Positions 1 through 5,208 of a stretch of DNA of 8,237 nucleotides are shown one piece after another; the stretch's first letter is position 1; each line of letters starts with the position of its first letter. Made by a program: the position numbers and the translations under genes. The notes under the pieces were generated by a model. That model was not told the DNA's origin. It saw only the letters and a list, made by a program, of their open reading frames with translations, and did not search any database. This DNA is from Treponema sp. (GTDB lineage: Bacteria; Spirochaetota; Spirochaetia; Treponematales; Rectinemataceae): the NCBI GenBank assembly GCA_017849315.1, contig JAFIHQ010000150.1, positions 1 to 8,237 on the forward strand, read 5' to 3'.

Positions 1-306
1 GCCGGTGGACATGCCAAAGACGCCGCCCCGGGCCTGGCCTTTTTCCTTAGGAGGTGCGGAGCGTAAGGACATGGAAATGAAAGAAACATTGAGTAAGTGA
101 TAGACCATGTCGCCCAGAGAATTGGTGGTTACACCTAAGGCAGGGAGTAGATAATTATAGACAGGAATTAGAATAAAGCCGGCAGTCAGTGCATTCGGAA
201 TCAAGTGCTTCTGAAAAAACCCGATTTTTGACCGCAGATAGGTGGCTACAAGCAGTGCAACCGAAACAAGCCCAATATCGATGATAAAACTCCAGGAGAA
301 TTCCAT
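1..306 (-). CDS. GltS-like sodium/glutamate symporter family protein, N-terminal part (runs off left edge)
   Basis: The reading frame stays open for 102 codons from an ATG at 306-304 to the window edge, so only the N-terminus is present. The start is supported by GAGGT six bases upstream. The protein is strongly hydrophobic, with likely membrane segments near residues 7-23, 36-57 and 67-81. A short basic loop (YLRSKIGFFQKHLIPNA) is followed by a YHLLNVSFISMSLR stretch. This layout resembles the start of GltS-type symporters, which import glutamate or related dicarboxylates across the inner membrane with sodium: a basic loop ending in a LIP motif, then a YHLLN-F-A-GLR-like segment. It is the last visible gene of the leftward series, 80 bp after nudC. 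The family call rests on remembered motif similarity over about 100 residues. Another multi-pass transporter is possible, and substrate specificity cannot be inferred. Confidence 0.6.
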   Translation of the reverse strand, partial: MEFSWSFIIDIGLVSVALLVATYLRSKIGFFQKHLIPNALTAGFILIPVYNYLLPALGVTTNSLGDMVYHLLNVSFISMSLRSAPPKEKGQARGGVFGMSTG

Positions 307-386
307 AGAGGCACCTCTTTCTGAGATGCATCCTAGAGACAAAAAATGAGGAACACAAGGGGCCTGACCGCTTCTTTCTGTGAAAC

Positions 387-1262
387 CTAGGTTTTGTTTT
401 GTTTTCGACTTTGTTCAACCGCATGATCTATGAGATAGCGCGCAACACTCCCACGAAGTGGAATATTGGGAAGTTCGTCCAGCTTAAACCAACCTAGGGC
501 ACCTATTTCCTTCCCGTCAGGGCGTGGCTCCCCTGCCTTCCAGTCAGCTTCAAAAGCTACCATCAGAGAATCCGGGAAGGGCCACGGTTGAGAGCGGACA
601 TACCGCGGCTCACAAATCTCTATCCCTGCTTCCTCCATTACTTCTCGGTGCACCGTCTGTTCGAAGGTTTCACCCAGCTCCACAAAGCCTGCTATCAAAC
701 CATAGCGGCCATCGGGAAATGAAAGGTTATGGGCAAGCAATATCCGGTCTTCCTTATGGATGAGTACGATCACCGCAGGCGACATGCGCGGGAAAAAAAC
801 GCGCCCGCAGGTACTGCAGACCTTTGCCAGATGCTCTTCGCCCTCGCCTTCCTGTAAGGGAGAACCACAGGCACCGCAGAAGTTGGAAACTAGCGACCAG
901 TTGGCGTAGGCCATGGCCCTAATGACAAGCGCCATGGACTTTGAGTCCAATGTGCCAATTAATTCGCGCACTTTTATGTGAGCTAACTTCTTAAAGTGCC
1001 CTTCTTCAGCCTGATCCAGAGACAAAACACAGTATTCTTCGTTTTCAAACCTGAAATGAACCCTGTGGGCAAGCTTTAGGACATCCACAGGATCGTCTCC
1101 TGGAAAACCTTGCCAATCCGGGAAGCCTTGCCAAGTTAGAACCAAAGTGTCGAGATAGGGCTCGCCCTTCCCGGCACTTCCCTGAGAACTACCCTTTTGC
1201 AAGTCACTTTCAAGAGGCATCGGAACAATGAGCTGATCTTTACAAAAGACGAAATACCGCAT
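387..1262 (-). CDS. nudC: NADH pyrophosphatase (NudC-type Nudix hydrolase)
   Basis: This 291-residue protein has the full NudC architecture: a divergent N-terminal domain (about 1-120), a zinc ribbon, and a C-terminal Nudix domain. The ribbon cysteines are C129, C132, C149 and C152 (CGAC and CSTC). The Nudix box spans residues 192-214 and fits GX5EX7REUXEEXGU, with R206, E207, E210 and E211 as the core and metal-binding residues. The diagnostic SQPWPFPDS motif at 224-232 separates NudC from other Nudix enzymes. NudC hydrolyses NADH to NMNH and AMP in the cytoplasm, and E. coli NudC also removes NAD caps from RNA. Length is slightly above the usual 255-280. The ATG at 1262 has GAAAGGT just upstream. 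It follows the UPRT-like gene by 57 bp on the same strand. Odd feature: a tandem WQGFPD/WQGFPG duplication at residues 44-55. Confidence 0.95.
   Translation of the reverse strand: MRYFVFCKDQLIVPMPLESDLQKGSSQGSAGKGEPYLDTLVLTWQGFPDWQGFPGDDPVDVLKLAHRVHFRFENEEYCVLSLDQAEEGHFKKLAHIKVRELIGTLDSKSMALVIRAMAYANWSLVSNFCGACGSPLQEGEGEEHLAKVCSTCGRVFFPRMSPAVIVLIHKEDRILLAHNLSFPDGRYGLIAGFVELGETFEQTVHREVMEEAGIEICEPRYVRSQPWPFPDSLMVAFEADWKAGEPRPDGKEIGALGWFKLDELPNIPLRGSVARYLIDHAVEQSRKQNKT
1098..1133 (-). repeat. Two tandem 18-bp units inside nudC
   Basis: Read on the minus strand, two adjacent 18-bp units encode WQGFPD and WQGFPG (NudC residues 44-55). The copies differ mainly at third codon positions (GGC/GGT, TTC/TTT, CCG/CCA). 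The peptide repeat has therefore outlived synonymous drift, which argues against a recent slip or an assembly artefact. It lies in the divergent N-terminal domain, away from the zinc ribbon and Nudix box. Confidence 0.85.
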
Positions 1263-1319
1263 GAATACCTTTCAATTACTGATTCTAAACCACAAGAGAC
1301 ACTTAGCCACAACAGAGAC

Positions 1320-2381
1320 CTAGCGGTGCAAAACTGTCTCTTCTATAACGCGGATCTGGGACCTATAAAGCCCTGTGATGTTCGTACCATAGTCGGCCAC
1401 AAGCCTCAGCATGTCGCGCGGATGCTCGTCCTCGTCCTTACCATTGATGCGGTCGCCTGCATCCCCAAGCCCTGGCATGATATAGGCGCTTTCGTTTAGG
1501 GACGGATCCATCCATAGCGTGTAGATCGTGATGTTCTCTACTGCGCGCACCACGCGCAGGCTCCCTTTAAGCGCAGAAATCACGTTGAAAAATTTGATGG
1601 ACTTCGGCTTCACGCCATTGTTCTGCAGAAACTTGACGATGGTCACGAGCGAACCACCAGTGGCATTCATCGGATCGGCAAAAAGCAGATCTTTGCCGTC
1701 TAGGTCCTCAAGATTGAAGTACGATCTCTCTAAGTCCAGAACATACTCCATCGTGTCTTCGCTCTTAGTGTCGTCACGCTTGATCTTGAAAAGCGCAAAA
1801 GGCGTCAAATACCCCGTAGAAGAGTACTCTTGAATCTCCTTAGAGATGATCATAGACGGGAGCAACGCCCCGCGGAGCATAACGCACATGACGGTATTGG
1901 AAAGTTGATCATCCAGATTGGGGATCTTATGCACCGCATAGTTCTGGACTGGCACTGTGACAGGCGTCTTTACAATGAGGTAATTTTTCTGCGAAGTTTT
2001 GGCACTATAGGCAAGATTAAAGAGCATTTCAAAGGCGCGCTGGATGTAGTACACGAATTCATTGCGGCCGGTATTGATATCGCGCAGCTTTGCAATAAGT
2101 CTCGAAGCCTCGCCATGATTCTCCTGAGGGCTTACGAAGGAATAGACCTGGATGCGCGGTTCGCTCTTGCAGATATCCTGCATGAAGCTTCCCATCTGGT
2201 TATAAAGATCGATAAGCCGAGACTCTTCTTTTTTGGCTTCCTGTTTGGACTTACTGGTGTTCAAAATGTTGAACGAAACCATGGCCTCGCGATAGAGCGC
2301 ATCCATAGTGGCTATGCGTTTGTTGTCTTCCTGCGTGAGGTAACCATCCAGATCCTGCGCCTTCAAAATGACTTTATTCAT
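1320..2381 (-). CDS. Uracil phosphoribosyltransferase-like protein with N- and C-terminal extensions
   Basis: This 353-residue protein contains a UPRT-type phosphoribosyltransferase core. The PRPP-binding loop reads DPMNATGGS (236-244), followed by IYTLWMDPSLNESAYIMPGLGDAGDR (split here as IYTLWMD at 286-292 and PGLGDAGDR at 303-311), which matches the UPRT uracil-binding end. An upstream segment (about 93-125, LIAKLRDINTGRNEF) resembles the UPRT N-terminus. UPRT makes UMP from uracil and PRPP in the cytoplasm. Three things are unusual: about 80 extra residues at the front, about 40 after the GDAGDR motif where UPRTs normally end, and NVISALKG where UPRTs have an AAPEG-like loop. The ATG at 2381 has only a weak ribosome site. 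The gene sits 44 bp after pduL. The fold is well supported, but true uracil specificity is not; a salvage enzyme for another base or a regulator is possible. Confidence 0.8.
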   Translation of the reverse strand: MNKVILKAQDLDGYLTQEDNKRIATMDALYREAMVSFNILNTSKSKQEAKKEESRLIDLYNQMGSFMQDICKSEPRIQVYSFVSPQENHGEASRLIAKLRDINTGRNEFVYYIQRAFEMLFNLAYSAKTSQKNYLIVKTPVTVPVQNYAVHKIPNLDDQLSNTVMCVMLRGALLPSMIISKEIQEYSSTGYLTPFALFKIKRDDTKSEDTMEYVLDLERSYFNLEDLDGKDLLFADPMNATGGSLVTIVKFLQNNGVKPKSIKFFNVISALKGSLRVVRAVENITIYTLWMDPSLNESAYIMPGLGDAGDRINGKDEDEHPRDMLRLVADYGTNITGLYRSQIRVIEETVLHR

Positions 2382-2396
2382 TGCATTACTCGATTT

Positions 2397-2411
2397 GTCG
2401 AATTATTCGAC
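2397..2411. repeat. 15-bp perfect palindrome between pduL and the UPRT-like gene
   Basis: GTCGAATTATTCGAC has 7-bp arms around one central base. It lies in the 44-bp gap between the pduL stop and the UPRT-like start, with a further TCGA-containing flank next to it. As RNA it could form a 5-6 bp stem with a small loop, but no U-run follows, so a terminator is unlikely. A repressor or activator operator for an internal promoter, or a processing hairpin, fits better. Confidence 0.5.
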
Positions 2412-2425
2412 CTAGCCGCGCCCCG

Positions 2426-3013
2426 CTATTGTTGGACGTCGACAATCTCGCCCATAACGCCGGAAGACACACCGACGGCATTGCCTTCGTCAAAATCGAT
2501 ATGGCACTCCAGGGCATAATTGCCTGCAACCCTGCACACGACATTCAGGAAAATGGCCGCCCTTTCTGTTCCCACTTTGATTGCCACAACCTGTTTGTCC
2601 AGGACCCCAAAGCGCTTTGCGTCGTCCGGGCTAAAATGAATGTGCCGCTTTGCGATAATAAGACCGCGCTCTTTTTTTAAAGAACCTGCTGGTCCGATCA
2701 CTTCAAAGGGGAAACTTCCCTCCAAGTCTCCAGATTCGCGCACAGGGCAGCCGGGAACACCGAGTTTGAAGACATCGCTTGCAAGGATTTCGCACTGCGT
2801 CTCTTTGCGCTCTGGCCCAAGAATACGAACACCCTCGATAGAGCCCTTTGGCCCTTTGATGGTGACTGTCTCTGCACAAGCGAATTGTCCGGGCTGGATA
2901 AGGTCTTTGGTCTTGGTAAGGCTGTGGCCCTTGCCGAAAAGAACTTCGAGGTCTTCTTTGGTCACATGAATGTGACGATTGGAAAGGTTAACAACGACAT
3001 GCGTTTCGGGCAT
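2426..3013 (-). CDS. pduL: Phosphate propanoyltransferase/phosphotransacetylase, PduL type
   Basis: This 195-residue protein carries the PduL hallmarks: NRHIHVT (12-18), GPERKETQCE (66-75), AKRHIHFSP (121-129) and LECHIDFDEGNA (168-179). By comparison with known PduL structures, the paired histidines 14/16 and 124/126, E75 and H171 are the likely ligands of the two zinc ions. PduL interconverts acyl-CoA plus phosphate with acyl-phosphate plus CoA, using acetyl or propionyl groups. The protein begins directly at the first conserved strand, so it lacks the N-terminal encapsulation helix of microcompartment PduLs, and no shell gene is visible; it should act in the cytosol. The start is well set by AGGAG seven bases upstream. 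It follows the FGGY kinase by 29 bp, implying co-transcription. Acyl group preference is unknown. Confidence 0.93.
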   Translation of the reverse strand: MPETHVVVNLSNRHIHVTKEDLEVLFGKGHSLTKTKDLIQPGQFACAETVTIKGPKGSIEGVRILGPERKETQCEILASDVFKLGVPGCPVRESGDLEGSFPFEVIGPAGSLKKERGLIIAKRHIHFSPDDAKRFGVLDKQVVAIKVGTERAAIFLNVVCRVAGNYALECHIDFDEGNAVGVSSGVMGEIVDVQQ

Positions 3014-3042
3014 ACATATACTCCTATTTTTCTCTAGTAAAG

Positions 3043-4605
3043 TTAGATGTTACGCTCCAAAGGGTCAAGGGGCGCACCGGCATTTTTGAGCGATACAAAT
3101 GCAGGCATAAGCGCTTTATAGGTTTGCCGATAGACGCCGAAAAGATCGTCGTAGAGCTTAGTCTTGGTGCTGTCTGGTTCAAAAATGCGTTCAATACGCG
3201 CTATTCTTGCCGTCAGGTCCACAAGAGAATTAACGTCCACACCGTCATCGGTGGGGCCGCCGCTCTCAACAGATCCACCCCCCTCCAACGAATAAAGTGC
3301 GATGCTCAAGTCTCCAAGGAGCTCGGCGTCGGAAAATCGAGGCGCCAGAACCGGTTTGCCAGTGATGTCAGCCTTAATCTGGTTCCACACGGGATTGCGC
3401 GAAGAACGTCCTGTAACCCGCAAGTCCGACACCTTTGCACCGAGGCTTTCCATGACATCGATGACGTCGCGCATGGCAAAAGCCGTAGACTCCAGTACCG
3501 CGCGGGCCATTTCGGCGTGCCCATGACGCAAGGTCAGGCCGAAAAACACGCCGCGCGCGTCCGGGTTCCAGATCGGCGCCCGCTCCCCCGCGAGATACGG
3601 CAAGAAAAGCAGCTTGTCGGCGCCGGCCGCGGCGCGCGCGGCTTGCGCAAACAAGGCCTCGTAGCTCTCCAGGGTGGCTCCCAGGCCGGTCCCGGCTCCG
3701 GTGTTTACTCCCAAAGTGCGCCTAAACCAGTTGAGCGCTTCTCCGCTCGTGGAAATGACCCCCGAGATGTTGCGGTAAGGGCTTATGACGTGCGGCATGA
3801 AAAGCAGCCTGTCGTCTTTTGGCATGGCCTTGTCAGTACACAAGTTTATGCCTTCCGAAGTGCCACTGCGGTCGCACGCGCGGCCTGGCCGCGTTGTATC
3901 GGTTCCCAAAAGCGAGGCAACAAAATCCGGCCCCGCCGCAATCACACTTACCCCTTCGGGTAGGCCAAAAAGGTCTTCTCCTTCCGCCGTTACCACACCA
4001 AGGCGCTCACCCGGCTTTGCAAAAGGCGGAAACTTCTCCTTGTCCAGCTTCAACGCCTCGAGCGCTTCGTCGTCCCAGATAATTTCCTCGAAGCCCTGCG
4101 CCGGCAAAAAGGTTGTCCACCTACCAGAGAGCCTGCCACAGATGTATTCCGGACAAGAAACGAAAAGCCGCGTTTTTTCGTAGACATCCGGCTTGTGTTC
4201 CCGAAACCAGAGAATCTTGGGCAGATTGTATTCCGGGTCAATCTGACGCCCCAACGCCCGCCCAGCCTGGGCTGCCTGGGCAGAAGCTCGCCTGTCCATC
4301 CATGTCAGCGCATTCCAGAGCGGTTTGCCATTCGCGTCTATCGGAACAATCGTAGGTCCATTGCCGCTTATGACGATCGCCTCAATGGAACGAAAGCCTA
4401 TAGGGTCGTCGCCGGCAAGGTCCCAGGCCATGGAGGCCACTGCCATCTCCCAAGCAGAAGGCGCCACTTCATGACACACCGGATCTTCTAAGTGGAGTGT
4501 TGGAATATCTGCCTTGGCGAGCGCTGAACAGTTCGCCTCGTGGTCGAAAAGCGCTGCCTTGGCGCTCGTCGTTCCAATGTCAATCGCCAGAATTGTTCTG
4601 TTCAT
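3043..4605 (-). CDS. FGGY-family carbohydrate kinase (xylulokinase-like)
   Basis: With the ATG at 4605 the protein is 520 residues, normal for the family. It opens with ILAIDIGTTSAKAALF (phosphate-binding loop, 5-20). It has TWMDRR (101-106), a GPDF segment with D227 as probable catalytic base, GTSEG (248-252), and the FGGY signature LPYLAGERAPIWNP (335-348). The C-terminal ATP-site region is VTGRSSRNPVWNQIKAD (397-413). FGGY kinases phosphorylate pentuloses, polyols and similar sugars with ATP in the cytoplasm. The substrate here is unknown, so no symbol is given. The start lies inside merR with a 26-bp overlap, indicating translational coupling. A GTG at 4614, four bases after GGGGAG, is a good alternative start; the ATG lies 13 bases from that site. 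Odd: the usual GGGA/GG pair in the ATP-site motif reads GRSS, and a glycine-rich insert lies near 442-455. Confidence 0.88.
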   Translation of the reverse strand: MNRTILAIDIGTTSAKAALFDHEANCSALAKADIPTLHLEDPVCHEVAPSAWEMAVASMAWDLAGDDPIGFRSIEAIVISGNGPTIVPIDANGKPLWNALTWMDRRASAQAAQAGRALGRQIDPEYNLPKILWFREHKPDVYEKTRLFVSCPEYICGRLSGRWTTFLPAQGFEEIIWDDEALEALKLDKEKFPPFAKPGERLGVVTAEGEDLFGLPEGVSVIAAGPDFVASLLGTDTTRPGRACDRSGTSEGINLCTDKAMPKDDRLLFMPHVISPYRNISGVISTSGEALNWFRRTLGVNTGAGTGLGATLESYEALFAQAARAAAGADKLLFLPYLAGERAPIWNPDARGVFFGLTLRHGHAEMARAVLESTAFAMRDVIDVMESLGAKVSDLRVTGRSSRNPVWNQIKADITGKPVLAPRFSDAELLGDLSIALYSLEGGGSVESGGPTDDGVDVNSLVDLTARIARIERIFEPDSTKTKLYDDLFGVYRQTYKALMPAFVSLKNAGAPLDPLERNI

Positions 4606-5068
4606 TTTGTTCACAGTACTCCCCAATGCTGCAATCCTTGCATTCGCTGCCCGGGCAGCTGAAAAACTGGCTCGTAGTCTCAAGCGTTTCGGTTTCTGCC
4701 TGCAGCGCCTCGATCCTTGCCTGAGCTTCCAGAAGCACTGCCCTTTGTGCCTCGATTTTTTCTTTGTTTTTTTGAATCAGCAAAGCCCTGCACTTTTCGC
4801 CCGAGGGATCCTGCTCGGCAAGGTCGAAAAACTCCTTAATCTCGCCCAGGCTGAGGCCATAAGTTTTGAGCTGACGAATGCGCTTGAGATAGATGATATT
4901 GACAAGTGGGTAGCGACGGTGCAGCCCTTCCGAGCGGTCGTCCGAGCGCAAAAGGCCGAGCTCCTCGTAATAGCGAATGGTCCTGACCGTGGTACCAAAC
5001 ATGGCGGCGAGGTCGCCTATCTTCAGGCTTTCCGTATACGATTTCGTCACATTTTTATCATATCCCAC
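4580..5068 (-). CDS. MerR-family transcriptional regulator with C-terminal cysteine cluster
   Basis: The 162-residue product begins a MerR winged helix at residues 15-85. SLKIGDLAAMFGTTVRTIRYYEELGLL (split: helix-turn-helix at 18-32, wing YYEELGLL at 33-40) is followed by R51-R52-Y53 and LKRIRQLKTYGLSLGEIKEF-type residues (61-80). A long helix (about 97-133) would form the dimer coiled coil. The C-terminus holds C138, C143, C146 and C152 (C-x4-C-x2-C-x5-C), recalling the SoxR [2Fe-2S] ligand set, so the effector may be redox or metal. MerR proteins bind dyads in over-long promoter spacers and twist them into activity; one such promoter lies upstream of the divergent transporter. The start is uncertain: GTG at 5068 lacks a good ribosome site and sits in an inverted repeat, and GTG at 5050 is the alternative. 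The 3' end overlaps the kinase start. Confidence 0.9.
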   Translation of the reverse strand: MGYDKNVTKSYTESLKIGDLAAMFGTTVRTIRYYEELGLLRSDDRSEGLHRRYPLVNIIYLKRIRQLKTYGLSLGEIKEFFDLAEQDPSGEKCRALLIQKNKEKIEAQRAVLLEAQARIEALQAETETLETTSQFFSCPGSECKDCSIGEYCEQNEQNNSGD

Positions 5069-5092
5069 TTGAACAAACTTGGGAATATGATA
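5056..5092. repeat. Large inverted repeat overlapping the annotated merR start
   Basis: Left arm TATCATATCCCA (5056-5067) pairs with TGGGAATATGATA (5080-5092), giving 12 base pairs with one bulged A at 5085 and a 12-base loop. The arm covers most of the GTG at 5068. If transcribed leftward, the hairpin would hide that start codon. As DNA it could be an operator for autoregulation. The right arm overlaps a 10-bp perfect palindrome, ATGATATCAT (5087-5096). The loop and edges hold ACTTGAA and AACTT motifs like those in the transporter-promoter dyad. Confidence 0.65.
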
Positions 5093-5100
5093 TCATGAAT

Positions 5101-5110
5101 CTTACGTAAG
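5101..5110. repeat. 10-bp perfect palindrome in the divergent region
   Basis: CTTACGTAAG is self-complementary and sits just upstream of the proposed -35 of the transporter promoter. The ACGTAA core recurs at 5120-5125 on the same strand, at a distance of 15 bases. This is a candidate binding site for a second regulator or for the MerR protein; the short length means chance cannot be excluded. Confidence 0.35.
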
Positions 5111-5113
5111 TTT

Positions 5114-5144
5114 TTGGCCACGTAACTTGAAAGTTTTGTATTAT
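5114..5144 (+). promoter_or_regulatory. MerR-type promoter and operator for the transporter operon
   Basis: A -35-like TTGGCC (5114-5119) and a -10 TATTAT (5139-5144) are separated by 19 bp, the elongated spacer typical of MerR-activated promoters. Inside the spacer lies AACTT-GA-AAGTT (5124-5135), and outer AC/GT pairs (5120-5121, 5138-5139) extend the symmetry. The dyad centre is within half a base of the spacer centre. Transcription would start near 5151, giving a leader of about 58 bases before the binding-protein gene. The merR gene is encoded divergently next door, as is common for its targets. The box assignment is made by eye. Confidence 0.6.
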
Positions 5145-5153
5145 TTTTGTTCC

Positions 5154-5170
5154 TTTTGCATATTTTGCAT
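5154..5170 (+). repeat. Direct repeat TTTTGCAT x2 in the transporter leader
   Basis: TTTTGCAT occurs at 5154-5161 and again at 5163-5170, separated by one base. It lies right at or after the predicted transcription start. It could be a downstream operator half-site pair or simple low-complexity sequence. Confidence 0.4.
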
Positions 5171-5208
5171 CTCTGCACCCGGGTTTCGCGGTCGTACGAG
5201 GAGTCACC

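Noticed and set aside
307..386. Possible terminator between nudC and the gltS-like gene
   Set aside because: A T-run occurs on the minus strand, but I could not find a convincing GC-rich stem directly before it.
155..424. 89-codon minus-strand frame overlapping the gltS-like start and the nudC end
   Set aside because: The symporter frame starting at 306 has a good ribosome site and membrane segments; this frame is Cys/Arg-rich, overlaps nudC, and shows no domain.
1830..2519. 229-codon open frame on the plus strand opposite the UPRT-like gene
   Set aside because: It lies fully across the UPRT-like gene and into pduL, both supported by conserved motifs, and shows no family signature of its own.
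3124..3963. Long open frame on the plus strand opposite the FGGY kinase
   Set aside because: It is antisense to a kinase with clear family motifs; its translation is rich in Arg/Cys-type residues without recognisable domain patterns, as expected for a shadow frame in GC-rich coding DNA.
3043..4605. Naming the kinase xylB
   Set aside because: FGGY motifs show the family but not the substrate; no xylose isomerase or xylose-specific gene is nearby.
4606..4683. Longer version of the FGGY kinase starting at 4683
   Set aside because: The 26 extra residues precede the conserved first strand (ILAIDIGTT), lie entirely within merR, and look like an out-of-frame reading; ATG 4605 or GTG 4614 fits family length better.
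4514..5098. 194-codon open frame on the plus strand opposite merR
   Set aside because: It is antisense to an unmistakable MerR helix-turn-helix gene and crosses the divergent control region.
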